Of a DNA stretch of 64,000 bases, positions 31,640-41,877 are shown piece after piece. The stretch lies in assembly GCF_020509005.1 (NCBI RefSeq), contig NC_063020.1, forward strand, positions 2,480,001-2,544,000. The letters are read 5' to 3'. Every line of letters begins with the position of its first letter. The stretch's first letter is position 1. This DNA comes from Fulvia fulva (Eukaryota > Ascomycota > Dothideomycetes > Mycosphaerellales > Mycosphaerellaceae). The notes below the pieces were generated by a model. The model saw only the letters and a program-made list of their open reading frames with translations, made no database searches and was not told where the DNA came from. A program made the position numbers and the translations under genes.

Positions 31640-32918
31640 ATGGGAGACGTCACCCACATGGAGCGCGTAAGCAGACCACTCCCTTTCCATCCTTGTACGT
31701 CCGGCCAGCTGATCAACCATCCCAGCTCCACACAAACGATCTCGAGATTGGTGCAACAGAAGCCATCCAAAAACACTTCGCCCGCCACGTCGTTGCGACT
31801 AAATCTGTCTCCCAACGCAAACTCAACTTCGAACATTCCCGTCCTCGATGGCTCCGCGAATGCATGGCTGAGGCCACCGGCGTCTTCTTTCACGTCTTCC
31901 CCGGCATTGCCGCAGTGACGGCTTTCACGATCAACAAGGAAGACGCCGCATTTGGATTCTTGTTCCAGGTGGGCTGGGCCTTTGCGTTAGGAATCGCGTT
32001 TGCGATTATCACGTGTGCATCGACGAGTGATGGGCATTTCAATCCGGCTGTTACGATTTGTTTTGCGGTCTGGCAGGTGAGTCGGTGGGCATGGAGTCCT
32101 ATCGAATGAGTGAATGCTGATGTTAGTGAAGGGGTTTCCATGGAAGAAGGTGCCCTGCTACATCTTCAGCCAGATCTTCGGCGCGTTCATGGCTGGACTT
32201 CTGCTTATGGGCTTGTATCATGAACAGCTCGAAGCTTATGCTGAGGGTTTGAGAGCGACTGGTGTTACGAGCATGGTTTTTAATGGGGGTCCCGCGTCCG
32301 TGCTATGCTCATTTCCAGCCGAGACGCAGCACAATCCGGGGTATTTGTTCTTGATTGAGTTCTTCGTGGATAGTTATATTGTAAGTTAACATGGACCTTG
32401 AGGATGCGTAGAGAGAGCAATGGTTGATATGAGAACTTGCTAGGGAATCATCATCTGGGCGACTCTCGATCCTGCTAACCCTTTCGTAAGTGCATCCCAG
32501 GCCACCGTAGATCTGACGCACACTGACCAGATCTCACAGATCTCACCCTCGGGCGCTCCCTTCGTCATCGGTCTCGCCTACGCCACCATGGTCTGGGGCT
32601 TCGCAGACATCACCATCAGCACCAATCTCGCCCGTGACCTAGGCACCCGGATCGTCGCGGCCATCTTTTACGGCGGCGAAGCTTTCTCGTACCACAACTA
32701 CTCCTGGATTGCGATACTAGTGAACATCCCAGCGACGCTTTTCGCCACCGGTTTACTACGAGTTCTTGATGAGGGACAGTCTTCAGAAGATAAGCAAGGG
32801 GGCGGCTCTGCATGAAGATGGAGAGGAGGGACTGGCGCTGCATCTGACGAAGAGCGGGATTGGTATGGAGAGGGGAATGACCAATGCTACGATTAATGCA
32901 AAGTTGGCGGAGGTATGA
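31640..32918 (+). CDS. aquaporin (MIP family) with a 3' frameshift
   Basis: Six-helix channel for water or small neutral solutes. Exons 31640-31666, 31726-32076, 32132-32380, 32444-32485 and 32540-32918, four introns of 54-63 bp. The first pore motif is NPA at residues 115-117 (HFNPAVTICFAVWQ). The second is NLA at 252-254 (STNLARDLGTR), a substitution seen in a subgroup of fungal aquaporins. Near 32752-32754 one T too many shifts the frame: read straight on, the protein ends at 32815 after an unrelated tail; skipping one base restores the expected YYEFLMRDSLQKISK and runs to the stop at 32918. No intron explains this. It could be a sequencing error or a recent mutation; the six helices lie before or at the break, so a shortened protein may still fold. 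Confidence 0.78.
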
Positions 32919-33054
32919 GGTGATGTGAAGGTGTCGTCAGCATGTTTAGTGAACATTCATACTACAACTTGGCGGGATTATGGATGACTGATCATCTTCA
33001 CATATATATCGATGACAGTTGCTGATATAGAACTTACAGACTACGCTAGACATC

Positions 33055-33363
33055 ATGACACTTCCCAGCAAATTGATGTTCCTTGCCAGTGGCCTGGCAC
33101 CACTTACCAGCAGCGAAAATGACGCCGAATGCCCGATCGATCGAATTGCAGTTAGAGATCCAGTGCGAACAACATGCGGTCACGTCTACTGCGCCGACTG
33201 CTTGCTTCGCTGGTTCGAAGTGAGCAACGCTTGTCCCCTCTGTCGGAGAGAGCTCTTCAGCACGTCGGACACTGTCACAGGCTGGGGTCAGTACGACGAC
33301 CCGGAAAGTACCAAGTCAGCATGGACTTGGCTGTGGGATGCGTACATTGGGATCTCTGCTTAG
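33055..33363 (+). CDS. small RING-type protein, copy 1 of a tandem array
   Basis: Intronless, 102 residues. A RING-like domain covers about residues 24-66: Cys26, Cys41, His43, Cys46, Cys49, Cys60 and Cys63 fill seven of eight zinc positions (TCGHVYCADCLLRWF, CPLCRREL). The second ligand, normally Cys, is Asp29 (ECPIDR). Asp can bind zinc, so function as an E3 ubiquitin ligase is possible but not shown. A short hydrophobic N-terminus (KLMFLASGLAPL) and a Trp-rich tail flank the domain. Two related copies follow at 33566 and 34105 on the same strand, so this is a local duplication. Start chosen as the first ATG. Confidence 0.65.
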   Translation: MTLPSKLMFLASGLAPLTSSENDAECPIDRIAVRDPVRTTCGHVYCADCLLRWFEVSNACPLCRRELFSTSDTVTGWGQYDDPESTKSAWTWLWDAYIGISA

Positions 33364-33565
33364 GGCATCATATCATTCAGTCTCGCACGGTAATCGCTGG
33401 TGAAAAGAGTCTTGAGTGCTCCGCAAAAGCCATTCACCTTCCCAAAAGAGTACCGGGCATCAGGAAAGCATCCATTGCTCTCGACAGTGGTTGTCAAAAT
33501 GCAGTCCACATCAGCATACCAGCGAGACATCATGGTGCCCTGGCTTGAGGCCAAGGTGGCCGTCC

Positions 33566-33785
33566 TGGTTTACCCTGAAGAAGAAATTCCTGGTTTCTGG
33601 TCTACAAATTCCCGACACCAGCAGACCCAACGAGGATTGTCCCGTAGACCAATAACTAGCTCGAAGGCTGTACCAAAGCCGTGCTGCCACGTCTCTTGTC
33701 GGAAATGTCTGCTAAACTGACTACGGAAACATACTATCTGTCCATTATGTCGAAGACCGTTGTTGAAGAGGTGTGGAATATTGCC
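33566..33785 (+). pseudogene. degraded RING-type copy 2
   Basis: Base-by-base this stretch aligns with the first two thirds of the gene at 34105: KKKFLVSGLQIPDTSRPNED matches NKTTFLSAGLTSLRNSNANED, followed by CPVDQ. It then has a TAA where copy 3 has CAA, a one-base deletion at about 33667, and a TGA in place of the Trp codon after CRKCLL. Beyond that the last zinc pair is still readable (ICPLCRRP). Several changes are C-to-T as in RIP. No start codon is kept. Clearly non-functional. Confidence 0.72.
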
Positions 33786-34104
33786 ACGGTAGTGGACTTG
33801 GACTACCTGTTCATTATAGCCCAGAACCACTTGGCAGAAGATTAAGATCTACAACGCAACGGCCGATATTCGGGAGGGTGGTGGGTCACATGGAAGGGAA
33901 GACGATATGTTGGAGGCAAAGAACGCCTTACATTCGCCACGCCTACACACTTCATACCATGCTGCGCTAGCATTGAGCATACTCCCAACTGTGAAACGGC
34001 TCTTACAAGAATGATACTTCCGCCAACACAAAGCAGGAATCTAAAAGTCGCGGCCGGTGCCACTGGAAGGGCAAACTTGAACGCAGATCATATGAACCAC
34101 ACGT

Positions 34105-34416
34105 ATGCCGTTCGCCAACAAGACCACATTTTTGAGCGCCGGCCTCACATCTCTCAGGAACAGCAATGCCAACGAAGATTGCGCTATCGATCAACAACCA
34201 GCCCGAAGGCCTGTGCGAACACCTTGTAACCATGTCTTCTGCCGCGAGTGCTTGATGAAGTGGCTGGAGAAGCATAACACCTGCCCTTTGTGCCGAACGG
34301 AGCTGTTTCAGGTCGTGAGTCGTAGTCCTGCTCTCCACGAGGATTCCTATAATGATGCCCCGATCAGCACCTGGGAGGCGATGGGTTTGAGCTACCCTGG
34401 GGTATGGCCAGGGTGA
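34105..34416 (+). CDS. small RING-type protein, copy 3 of the array
   Basis: Intronless, 103 residues, starting MPFANKTTFLSAGL. RING residues sit at the same positions as in copy 1: Cys26, Asp29, Cys41, His43, Cys46, Cys49, Cys60, Cys63 (DCAIDQ, TPCNHVFCRECLMKW, TCPLCRTELF). The shared Asp29 shows the substitution predates the duplication. The tail after the domain (SYNDAPISTWEAMGLS) resembles that of copy 1 in having a Trp-containing helix. A membrane segment is absent. Possible small E3 ligase or protein-interaction module; partner unknown. It is convergent with the transporter at 34528, 111 bp apart. Confidence 0.65.
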   Translation: MPFANKTTFLSAGLTSLRNSNANEDCAIDQQPARRPVRTPCNHVFCRECLMKWLEKHNTCPLCRTELFQVVSRSPALHEDSYNDAPISTWEAMGLSYPGVWPG

Positions 34417-34527
34417 TGTGAAGGCCAGATCTGGCGAGGACAATTTTGGCGTTAGCAAATGCAGACATGAAGAGCCTACGCTCTATACATGAAGCAGATG
34501 AACATCTATCACTTTCATACTTGAGCT

Positions 34528-35979
34528 CTATATCCTCGCCTTCAGATCCCACCCAGCAAGACTCCACCTCGTCGCAATTAACAGCGCCCCTCCAACAAAG
34601 AACGATGTCCCCGCCCACACATTAGCATAAGTATAGCTCCCTCCATGTTGCTGTATCAACGCACCAGCCAACGGCGGCCCCGTCAAGCTCGAAAAGCTCA
34701 CGATCGTAAACGCCATGCCCATCCTCACGCCCGCTTTCTTCAGATTCCCGTCCCGACTCGTACTCCCAATGATCGCCGGCCACAACGCCTGAACCACCGC
34801 ACTTCCAGATCCGTAGATAGCTGCGAAAGCAAAGAGTGCCCCGGTAGAGTGAATCCCGATCCAACCAAACATCATGATGCCGCAAAGGAAAGCAAAGGGG
34901 ATCATAACATTAAGAGATCCGAAACGATCCGCGATCCAATTTGGCAAGAGCCGAAAGACGAATCCCGTGCAGACGATTGTGAGGAGCAGGTTGATGGATT
35001 GTTGATAGCTGACTCCCAACACATTGCGGCCGTAGGAGCCTACGTAGAAAAATGCAAAGTATAGACCCCAGAATGTGAAGAACATAGCTATGCAGTAGAG
35101 GGCATAAGGCAATTCCTTGAAAGACTCCCAGTCTACGATCGCGCCACTCTTTCGGGGTGGGAGGCGAGTACGGTAGAGGGAGATGGTGATGATGTTGAAG
35201 ACGAGCATGATGAAGCCTATAATCCGGATCGTCCAGGGGAAGCCAAGGGTGGGGAGGCATTGCTGTACGATGGTGGGAAAGACTACGCCGCCTGTACATG
35301 ATCCTAAGGCAGTGAAACCCATCACGAAAGCACGCTTCTTGACGAAGTAAGTCGAGACCAGTGCCATCGCCGGACAAAATTGCAGCCCATTCGCGATGCC
35401 TAGACATACTGCCTGCGAGAGGAAGAGCTGCCACAATTTCGTCGACTCCGCCATGGTGAAGATCCCGACGATCTGGAACACTGCGCCGGCAATGTAGACA
35501 TGTTTGAAGAGACCTGCATCTGTCGCGCGACCAGTGAAGGTTCCTATTCCGAAGAGAAGGAATATTTGCATAGACCCTATCCAGGAGATTGTGCTAGGTG
35601 CTATGCCGAGAGTCGTTTCGTAGTACGTTTGATACACGCCGAAAGACGTCGTGAAGCCGAAAGTCGTAAAGATGGTTAGATGAGCGCAGAAGACTTGAGT
35701 CCATGCTGTTATGCCTCCCTCGGGTGGAGGTCCTGGGTCCTGCCATGATGATGCGGCGGATCGCCGACTTATGGTCCTCGACAATGTGGTCGTGAGAGTG
35801 TTCGTAGGCTTTTCGGCCTTGGCAGTGGTGTGGTCTTCTTCTGCTTCTTCTATTGTGTGCTCGATGTCATCGTCTCGTGTGTTCGGCCATGCATTCATAT
35901 TCGCCCCATCGTGATGAAGGTGCTTCTCGGCATCATGTTTGCTCTCATGAGACTCAGATGTATTCATTCTCGCTGCCAA
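34528..35979 (-). CDS. MFS transporter, monocarboxylate-transporter-like
   Basis: Intronless, 483 residues. A long hydrophilic acidic/His-rich N-terminus (residues 1-85) is followed by the family start PPPEGGITAWTQVFCAHLTIF, typical of fungal MCT-like (MCH) carriers, and about twelve membrane helices. Other family marks are the loop FTGRATDAGLFKHVYI, GIANGLQFCPAMALVSTYFVKKRA and PNWIADRFGSLNVMIPFAFL. These proteins move monocarboxylates or unrelated small organic molecules with protons; yeast homologues do not carry lactate or pyruvate, so substrate is open. A second in-frame ATG at 35967 is an equal start candidate. The 1.9-kb space upstream is shared with the sugar-type transporter on the other strand. 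Confidence 0.85.
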   Translation of the reverse strand: MAARMNTSESHESKHDAEKHLHHDGANMNAWPNTRDDDIEHTIEEAEEDHTTAKAEKPTNTLTTTLSRTISRRSAASSWQDPGPPPEGGITAWTQVFCAHLTIFTTFGFTTSFGVYQTYYETTLGIAPSTISWIGSMQIFLLFGIGTFTGRATDAGLFKHVYIAGAVFQIVGIFTMAESTKLWQLFLSQAVCLGIANGLQFCPAMALVSTYFVKKRAFVMGFTALGSCTGGVVFPTIVQQCLPTLGFPWTIRIIGFIMLVFNIITISLYRTRLPPRKSGAIVDWESFKELPYALYCIAMFFTFWGLYFAFFYVGSYGRNVLGVSYQQSINLLLTIVCTGFVFRLLPNWIADRFGSLNVMIPFAFLCGIMMFGWIGIHSTGALFAFAAIYGSGSAVVQALWPAIIGSTSRDGNLKKAGVRMGMAFTIVSFSSLTGPPLAGALIQQHGGSYTYANVWAGTSFFVGGALLIATRWSLAGWDLKARI

Positions 35980-37877
35980 GCGCTAGAATGCTGTCAATAG
36001 AAGTACAGCCGATGTTGCAGAGACGGCGCTTCAGACAGACAGCATGTAAAGTGAAAGGAAGGAAACATGACCAACCAGGTACTTTGTCACCTACCATGTC
36101 TGCGAGACCGCTGTCCATCTTGACCGCTTGTAGCGCAGGTTGCTGCATACCAAACTGTTCATCCTCGGCGAATGAAAACTCCTCCTTCGGGTGGGGTGGA
36201 CTCCTCATCCACTTTAGCCATCCTGGCTAGAGCTGCGCGGCCGTGGTGGATTACGCAACAGCCTGGCCTTGCTGTGGCCACGGCGTGGATGGCTTTAGTG
36301 GCTGTATGACTAATCACTCAATGAACGATTGCCTGTTGATGGGAGCCCACGAGCCCTGCAATTTGGATGCCTAAGGCCACAATGATTGTGTGTCTTATTT
36401 CTGCAGAATACGCTCAAATTTGCGGACTACGTGTACTAAGTCCATCTTGCCCGTGATCAACGCGTCTCGACACGATATCGCTACTACGTCGACGTCGCCG
36501 GCTTACTTTGCAGATGTCGAGATATGACCATAACAGACAGAGCCTATATCCGCAAAGCCATAACAGTGGCCACGCCGATATGGCTGTAGTGGATACGTGG
36601 CCAGCAGCCCTAGTCCTGGCATCGACCATCATCGGCAAACAGCATACAACGCTTTGTCGACATTCCATTCGCGCGGTATACTTTACGCAAATACCAAGTC
36701 ATCCCGCGTGGCATGTTGACTTTGCACCACTACAACCCTTCGTTCTGGGCAGACATTGTCTGTATGCCTCTCTTCTTCATCAACTCTCGCGACCTTGCTC
36801 TTTCATGCCATCTCTTTGATCGGACTGGACGACAGCCTATCGAATAGGTCATGTATGCCAACGGAGATGCTCGTTCAACTGTGCCCGGCATCGAGATGGT
36901 ATTGTCCATAGTGAGTTCAAGGAGGTTGTGCGATGACACGAATGCCCGGGATCATCTCGACGCACACAGCGAAGTCGAGGCGACACACAGTATCGTGAGG
37001 CACAAGAGGTAACGTCGTGTATGAGAAGTAGTTCTAGTCCTTACAACGCGACTCAGGATACTCTTCCTCGACAAGGGCGCCTGCCTTCCGGACAACGGTC
37101 CGCTGGCCACGTGTGCTGGACTTCATGCTGCAGGAGAGTGTTTCTCGCGATGCAGGACATCCTCCCAGTCGGGTCCACAGATGAGCAGATCTCACCTGTG
37201 CGCGTCTATACAGCAATCTAGACGCCGTCGCTAGCAGCATTGCTGGGCCCAGCCTCGTCGCGTGCTCGCCACATCTAACCGATACCATGGCCAACCCGAG
37301 GGCAAAGCTTGTGCGCTCTTGAGTCTTCCTTATGTCTTGGCCACAGGTTCAACACCTATCTCATTCACGGAATAATCGAGGTTGGGGGTCGCTTCCACCC
37401 ATCAGCTCTCAGCAACTCTCAGCATGTCACGTTCTCGGTCAGCCATCTCGACCCGGAAGCCTCACTCCGTCTTGGCCATCATGCATGGAGGGGTGTTGAT
37501 CTGGGGTGCGAGCTGGGGTAGCACTGGGGTTCGATGCAACGACTGCAGCACAACTGGCCACCGCCACCGGATGGAGCGCTTGGCGGTCTAAGGCCAGATG
37601 ACACTGTCCCGTCGTGGCCCAGCGGCTGCTTGTGCTATAGTGTTCGGCAAGGAACGTACAACGGTCTACTTTCACCCGGAGGCGCTACTGCCAAGTATCC
37701 ATGTTATTATCCGGCCAATGAGTTGCATTGTGCCTTTGCGATCCTCTGTGTCTTCAAAAGACACGGCGTCCGCCTGACTGTCTTCTTTATCGTTGTATTC
37801 GACGCCTGGTCTTTTCACGACTACTGGCTGGCTGCTGATCCATCGACCCAGCGACGACAGATACTTCGACAGCCAAC
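35980..37877. other. 1.9-kb intergenic region between divergent transporters
   Basis: Only short overlapping frames; none has family features. It must hold the promoters of both transporter genes. No repeat or RNA gene recognised. Confidence 0.5.
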
Positions 37878-39812
37878 ATGGGTATTATTGAGAAGATCAT
37901 CCGCAACGATGCGGTCAAGCAGGACCCGAAAGAGATCTACAACTTCAGGGTGTTCCTACTATGCGCCAGCGTGAGTGTCCCTCCATAAGCAAGCATATGA
38001 CAGCTTGGCTGACGGACTCAGGCTTGCTTCGGAGGCATGTTGTTCGGTATGGACACTGGCATCATCGGTGGTGTCTTGAAGCTTGACCCTTTCAGAGCGT
38101 GAGTGCTGTCATGCTGGCCGAGAGTGTCACAAAGCTGACAATACCCAGCAAGTATGGTCTTCCCAAAGCCAAGGAGAACCCGACGCTCTCAGCGAACCTC
38201 GAAGCCAACATCGTGTCCACGCTTCAGGCTGGTTGCTTCTTGGGTGCCCTGGTCGCCTCCTACCTCGCTGATAAGCTCGGGCGTCGAGTCGGTTTGATGA
38301 TCGCTGCTTGCTTTGCGACAGTTGGTGCAGCCATGCAGGCTGGTGCCACGGGACATTTCGCAGTAATGTACATCGGCAGGTAGGGTTGACATGGGCGGTA
38401 TTGAGGATTATGGCTATCGCTAACACTACGTTCAAGATTCGTCGCTGGTGTCGGTGTCGGATGCGCTTCTATGATCACACCTCTCTACACGTCCGAGAAC
38501 GCGCCTCGTGCCATCCGAGGTGCTCTCACTGGAATGTATCAGTTCTTCATCGTTACTGGAGTGTGCATTGCCTTCTGGATCAACTACGGCATGCTGCTAC
38601 ACAGCTCTGGTACCGTTCAATACGTCGTACCACTGGCTCTGCAAGGACTTCCCGCAATCATCCTGTTCTTCGGCATGTTCTTCTCGTCAGAGACTCCTCG
38701 ATGGTATGCAGATGCACACACAATCACTTTACAACTCTCCTAACATGTAACAGGTTGGCACGACAAGACCGCTGGGAAGAATCTACCGCTGTTCTATCTC
38801 GCCTGCGAAACCTTCCAACTACCCACGACTACGTGCAGACCGAGATTAAGGAGATGTTTGACCAGCTTGAGTACGAACGACGACTCGTAGGCGGTTCGTC
38901 AGCCAAGGACCTTCTAAAGGAGATGTGGACTATCCCCGGCAACCGCAAGCGTGCTCTCATCACTATCGGCCTTATGATATGCCAACAGATGACCGGTATG
39001 TACCCGGATCGTGCGAGGCATGCGCCGAGTATAGCTAACTCATCCTTTATCTAGGCACAAACGCAATCAACTACTACGCCCCTCAAATCTTCACGAACCT
39101 CGGATTGACTGGAAATGCGCCATCGCTCTTTGCAACTGGAATCTACGGCGTTTTGAAGATGGTCGGATGTGCTCTCTTCCTGGCTCTCGCGGCTGACTCT
39201 CTCGGTCGCCGCAAGAGTCTGCTGTGGACCTCGATCGCTCAGGCACTGTGCATGCTCTATATCGGCATCTACATTCGTATCTCACCCCCGCAGGAGGGCG
39301 TGGCGATTCCGCCAGCGGGCTATGTGGCTGTAGTTTGCATCTACCTCTTTGCTGTGTTCTTCCAATTCGGATGGGGACCTGTATGCTGGATCTATGTCTC
39401 TGAGATCCCCACCGCCAGGCTGCGAGCCATGAACGTCGCTCTCGGTGCCGCTACACAATGGTTATTTAACTTCGTGGTCGCTCGAGCCACGCCAAACATG
39501 ATTGCCACTGTTGGACGAGGTGGATATGGGTATGCTTCACAAGCACCACGCAACTACTACTGATCACTTCACTGACTCTTTTGCAGGGCTTATCTCATTT
39601 ACAGTTCGTTTTGTTTTTGCATGTTCGTTTTCACATGGTTCCTGATTCCCGAGACCAAGGGTATCTCGCTCGAGAGAATGGATGAACTTTTCGGTGCTGT
39701 GCCACAAAGCGGAAAGGAAATGGACTTGGAGCGCAGCTCGGCGGAGCGAGGAAGGTCGATTGGATCTGACAAGGGTGGTGAGATCACCGTTAGTCAGGTT
39801 GAGAAGAGTTAG
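37878..39812 (+). CDS. MFS sugar-type transporter
   Basis: Seven exons: 37878-37970, 38022-38098, 38149-38379, 38437-38703, 38754-38995, 39055-39529 and 39587-39812. All introns are 50-59 bp and every join keeps the frame, giving 505 residues, the normal size. Sugar-porter signatures are present: [18 protein letters not shown] in helix 1, [10 protein letters not shown] in the 2-3 loop, [20 protein letters not shown], and [16 protein letters not shown] at the end. Twelve helices are expected. The N-terminus resembles fungal quinate or hexose permease relatives; substrate cannot be told. A neighbouring metabolic gene that would hint at one is missing. Confidence 0.9.
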
Positions 39813-39994
39813 GTGTGTCAAGCAGTCTTTATGGTGCATTTTCATCTACCCAGCTGGAGATCTAGTCCCGCCGGTATGCAGCATGGTCCCGTCGCTATCA
39901 CTTTCCGGTCGGACTTTGCTTCTTCCTTCTCATCACCAAACTTTCCAGTATGCTGCCAGCTGATGCTATGCCAGCTATGTGAAGTCCTTTCTTT

Positions 39995-40446
39995 CTAGGC
40001 ATCGCGCTGCTTGAGATACTTCAAGTTGACCTCGGCACCGCCATGGAAGATTTTACCAGGTTCGTCGAGCATGAAGTGGAGGCCCAAGCGCTCCTGGATC
40101 ATCACTCCCATCGACAGCAGTAACTGAGAGGGTGCTTTGACTACTGTCAGTTCCCAGTTTCCTTCGGCCAGGAGAACATCCTCATGATACACCAGCATTG
40201 CGTTATACATGGGAGCTCTGTCTGTCTTAAGTGTGCTGATGACCAAATGGATGTTCTCGTGCGGATCGTTGTCGTTCTGGAGAGGATGTCGCTTGAGTGC
40301 ATCTTTGGAGAAGCAGACTCTAGCATTGGCTTCGTACTGTTAGCAACATGCAGAACAACTGTCAAAGTGGCCTTACCTAGGATCTTCTCACGGAGTCCGA
40401 GGATGTTTGGGGTCTTGGACGTGGTAGAGCTTCCCAGCGGCCACAT
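39995..40446 (-). CDS. unknown protein A of a three-paralogue cluster
   Basis: Exons 40446-40377 and 40329-39995 (47-bp intron, donor GTAAGG) give 134 residues. The acceptor is taken as the AAG at 40330-40332; the CAG seven bases earlier follows the branch site GCTAAC too closely and would break the frame. The product reads ILGLREKILANARVCFSKD at the N-terminus and has a core APMYNAMLVYHEDVLLAEGN. The same plan (LREKIL, a phase-1 intron, ANA-x-x-C/V-F, then A-x-LV with a Leu-rich helix) is shared by genes B and C to the right. No known family is recognised; no signal peptide. Small, probably intracellular. Confidence 0.55.
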
Positions 40447-40686
40447 CTTTGCGTTCTGGTTGTTGTTGAGATGTTGGAAGTACTGTGGGGAGCTGTGGCG
40501 GGAGAATTATTGGCAACAAACGGAGGGAAAATGCTGATGGTCAGAGCTTTGCATCCTGGTCATTCGCTAGCTCACATGAAACGGCAGCCGGTCACGCATT
40601 GCGCCTCTGTCTCTTGCCACTCCAAAGCTCGGTAGCTAGTATACGCTCCTGCCTCATCAAGTGCAGCCGTACAAGGCAACCTCCAC

Positions 40687-41165
40687 CTATCGCAGTAAGC
40701 TTTTGTCCACCTGACCTCCACCCACCTCCATCGCCTCCTGCATCCCCTTGCACCCCTCATCCGTCTTCACCACCATCGCCAAACTCAACAACAACTTCTC
40801 CATCGCCTCCTTCACACCCGCACAGAAAGGTCCCCTGGCCAAAACACAATCTTTCAAATACACCAGGACAGCACGAAACTTTGGCGACTCGAACATTCCC
40901 GCTTGCTCCATGTCAACGTCGATTGGTCCGACACCCTCGGCTACAACGCTAATGTGCGCGTGAGGGTCGCTAACGGCGTAGGTAGTGATGTCGAAGAGCT
41001 TGTGGCGGGGAAAGCAGAGTTGGGCGTTCGCTAGGTGGAGGTGTTAGCATATAATTGGCATCTTCGAGTCTAGTGGGACTTGCAGAGGATGAGGTCTGAG
41101 AGGCCGGTGAGGTCGCCGACTTGAGAGGGTATAGTATTGGTCTGTCTCATGGGTAGTGGGTCCAT
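40687..41165 (-). CDS. unknown protein B of the three-paralogue cluster
   Basis: Exons 41165-41084 and 41030-40687 give 141 residues. The 53-bp intron starts with GC, not GT (GCAAGT), and ends TAG; this gives DLILSNAQLCFPRHKLFDIT, matching the plan of genes A and C. A GT donor two codons on would put the second exon in the wrong frame. The core FRAVLVYLKDCVLARGP and the following Leu-rich helix (EKLLLSLAMVV) align with the other two copies. The start could also be the ATG at 41150. No signal peptide and no recognised domain. Confidence 0.55.
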
Positions 41166-41486
41166 GGTTGAGTCCGGGGTAATGGTGTGTAGTACAGCAA
41201 GGAAAGGAGAGGACAAGGGAGAAGGAGGTGAAAGGTGGCAGAGCTTAAGCTTCCAAGTTTTCATCACGTTGGCTCGCGGGTGTCCGAGTTATCACCAGTC
41301 TGCTTTCAGGCAGACAGTGCAGAAACCATTCACTTCTGCCACGGTCTCGATGTCTCTCCAATCCTGTTTCAAGATGCAAGCTACTCGGCTTTCCCAACTC
41401 CAGTCAAAATGCTTGTATGCCACCTCCAACCATCAGCCTCCAGCTTTCACACAAGACTGATGCTCTACCAACCAACCCTGTGCTTC

Positions 41487-41877
41487 TCAAATACTACCCT
41501 CATCCACCTCGTCCACCATCACCGGTGAACCCTCCAGCGCCAAGCCATCACCACGGGCAGCAAGCTGACACAGCTGATCAAGCAGTTTCTCCAGTGCCCC
41601 AGCGTGGTTGTGTGCCAGAGCGCCACCCATAATGGTCTTGCGGTTGCTCATGGTGCCGCGTACGAGAACGGCGCTGTATCTAGTGGTGCCGCTGGAAGAG
41701 TTGGGACCCGCGAAGATGACGATGTCGAAGACATCGGATGGCTTGGTGGCGCCTTGAACTGAGGTTGTGTGCTGAGGGAAGACGAAGGCGGCGTTCGCTG
41801 TGAGAGGGTCAGTAGATGTTTGATCTAAGCTGTTGTGAGGGTGACTTGCCCATGATCTGCTCGCGAAGGCCATGCAT
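41487..41877 (-). CDS. unknown protein C of the three-paralogue cluster
   Basis: Exons 41877-41850 and 41797-41487 give 112 residues. As in gene B the intron (52 bp) has a GC donor (GCAAGT); it sits in the same phase-1 position, after MHGLREQIM, and leads into ANAAFVFPQHTTSV. The core is RYSAVLVRGTMSNRKTIMGG, then a helix ALEKLLDQLCQLAARGDGL, matching genes A and B. The second exon is also open far upstream without splicing, to 42086, but that reading gives a low-complexity start and loses the shared N-terminal motif. Function unknown. Confidence 0.5.

Noticed and set aside
34910..35434. 174-codon frame on the same strand as the MFS gene
   Set aside because: Out-of-frame shadow inside a continuous 483-codon transporter ORF.
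38308..39054. 248-codon plus-strand frame within the sugar transporter
   Set aside because: Its first part is out of frame with the transporter and it reads through two introns; the spliced model explains the locus.
41070..41267. GT donor (GTCCCA) for paralogue B instead of GC
   Set aside because: It shifts exon 2 out of frame and is a poor consensus, while GCAAGT restores the shared protein pattern.
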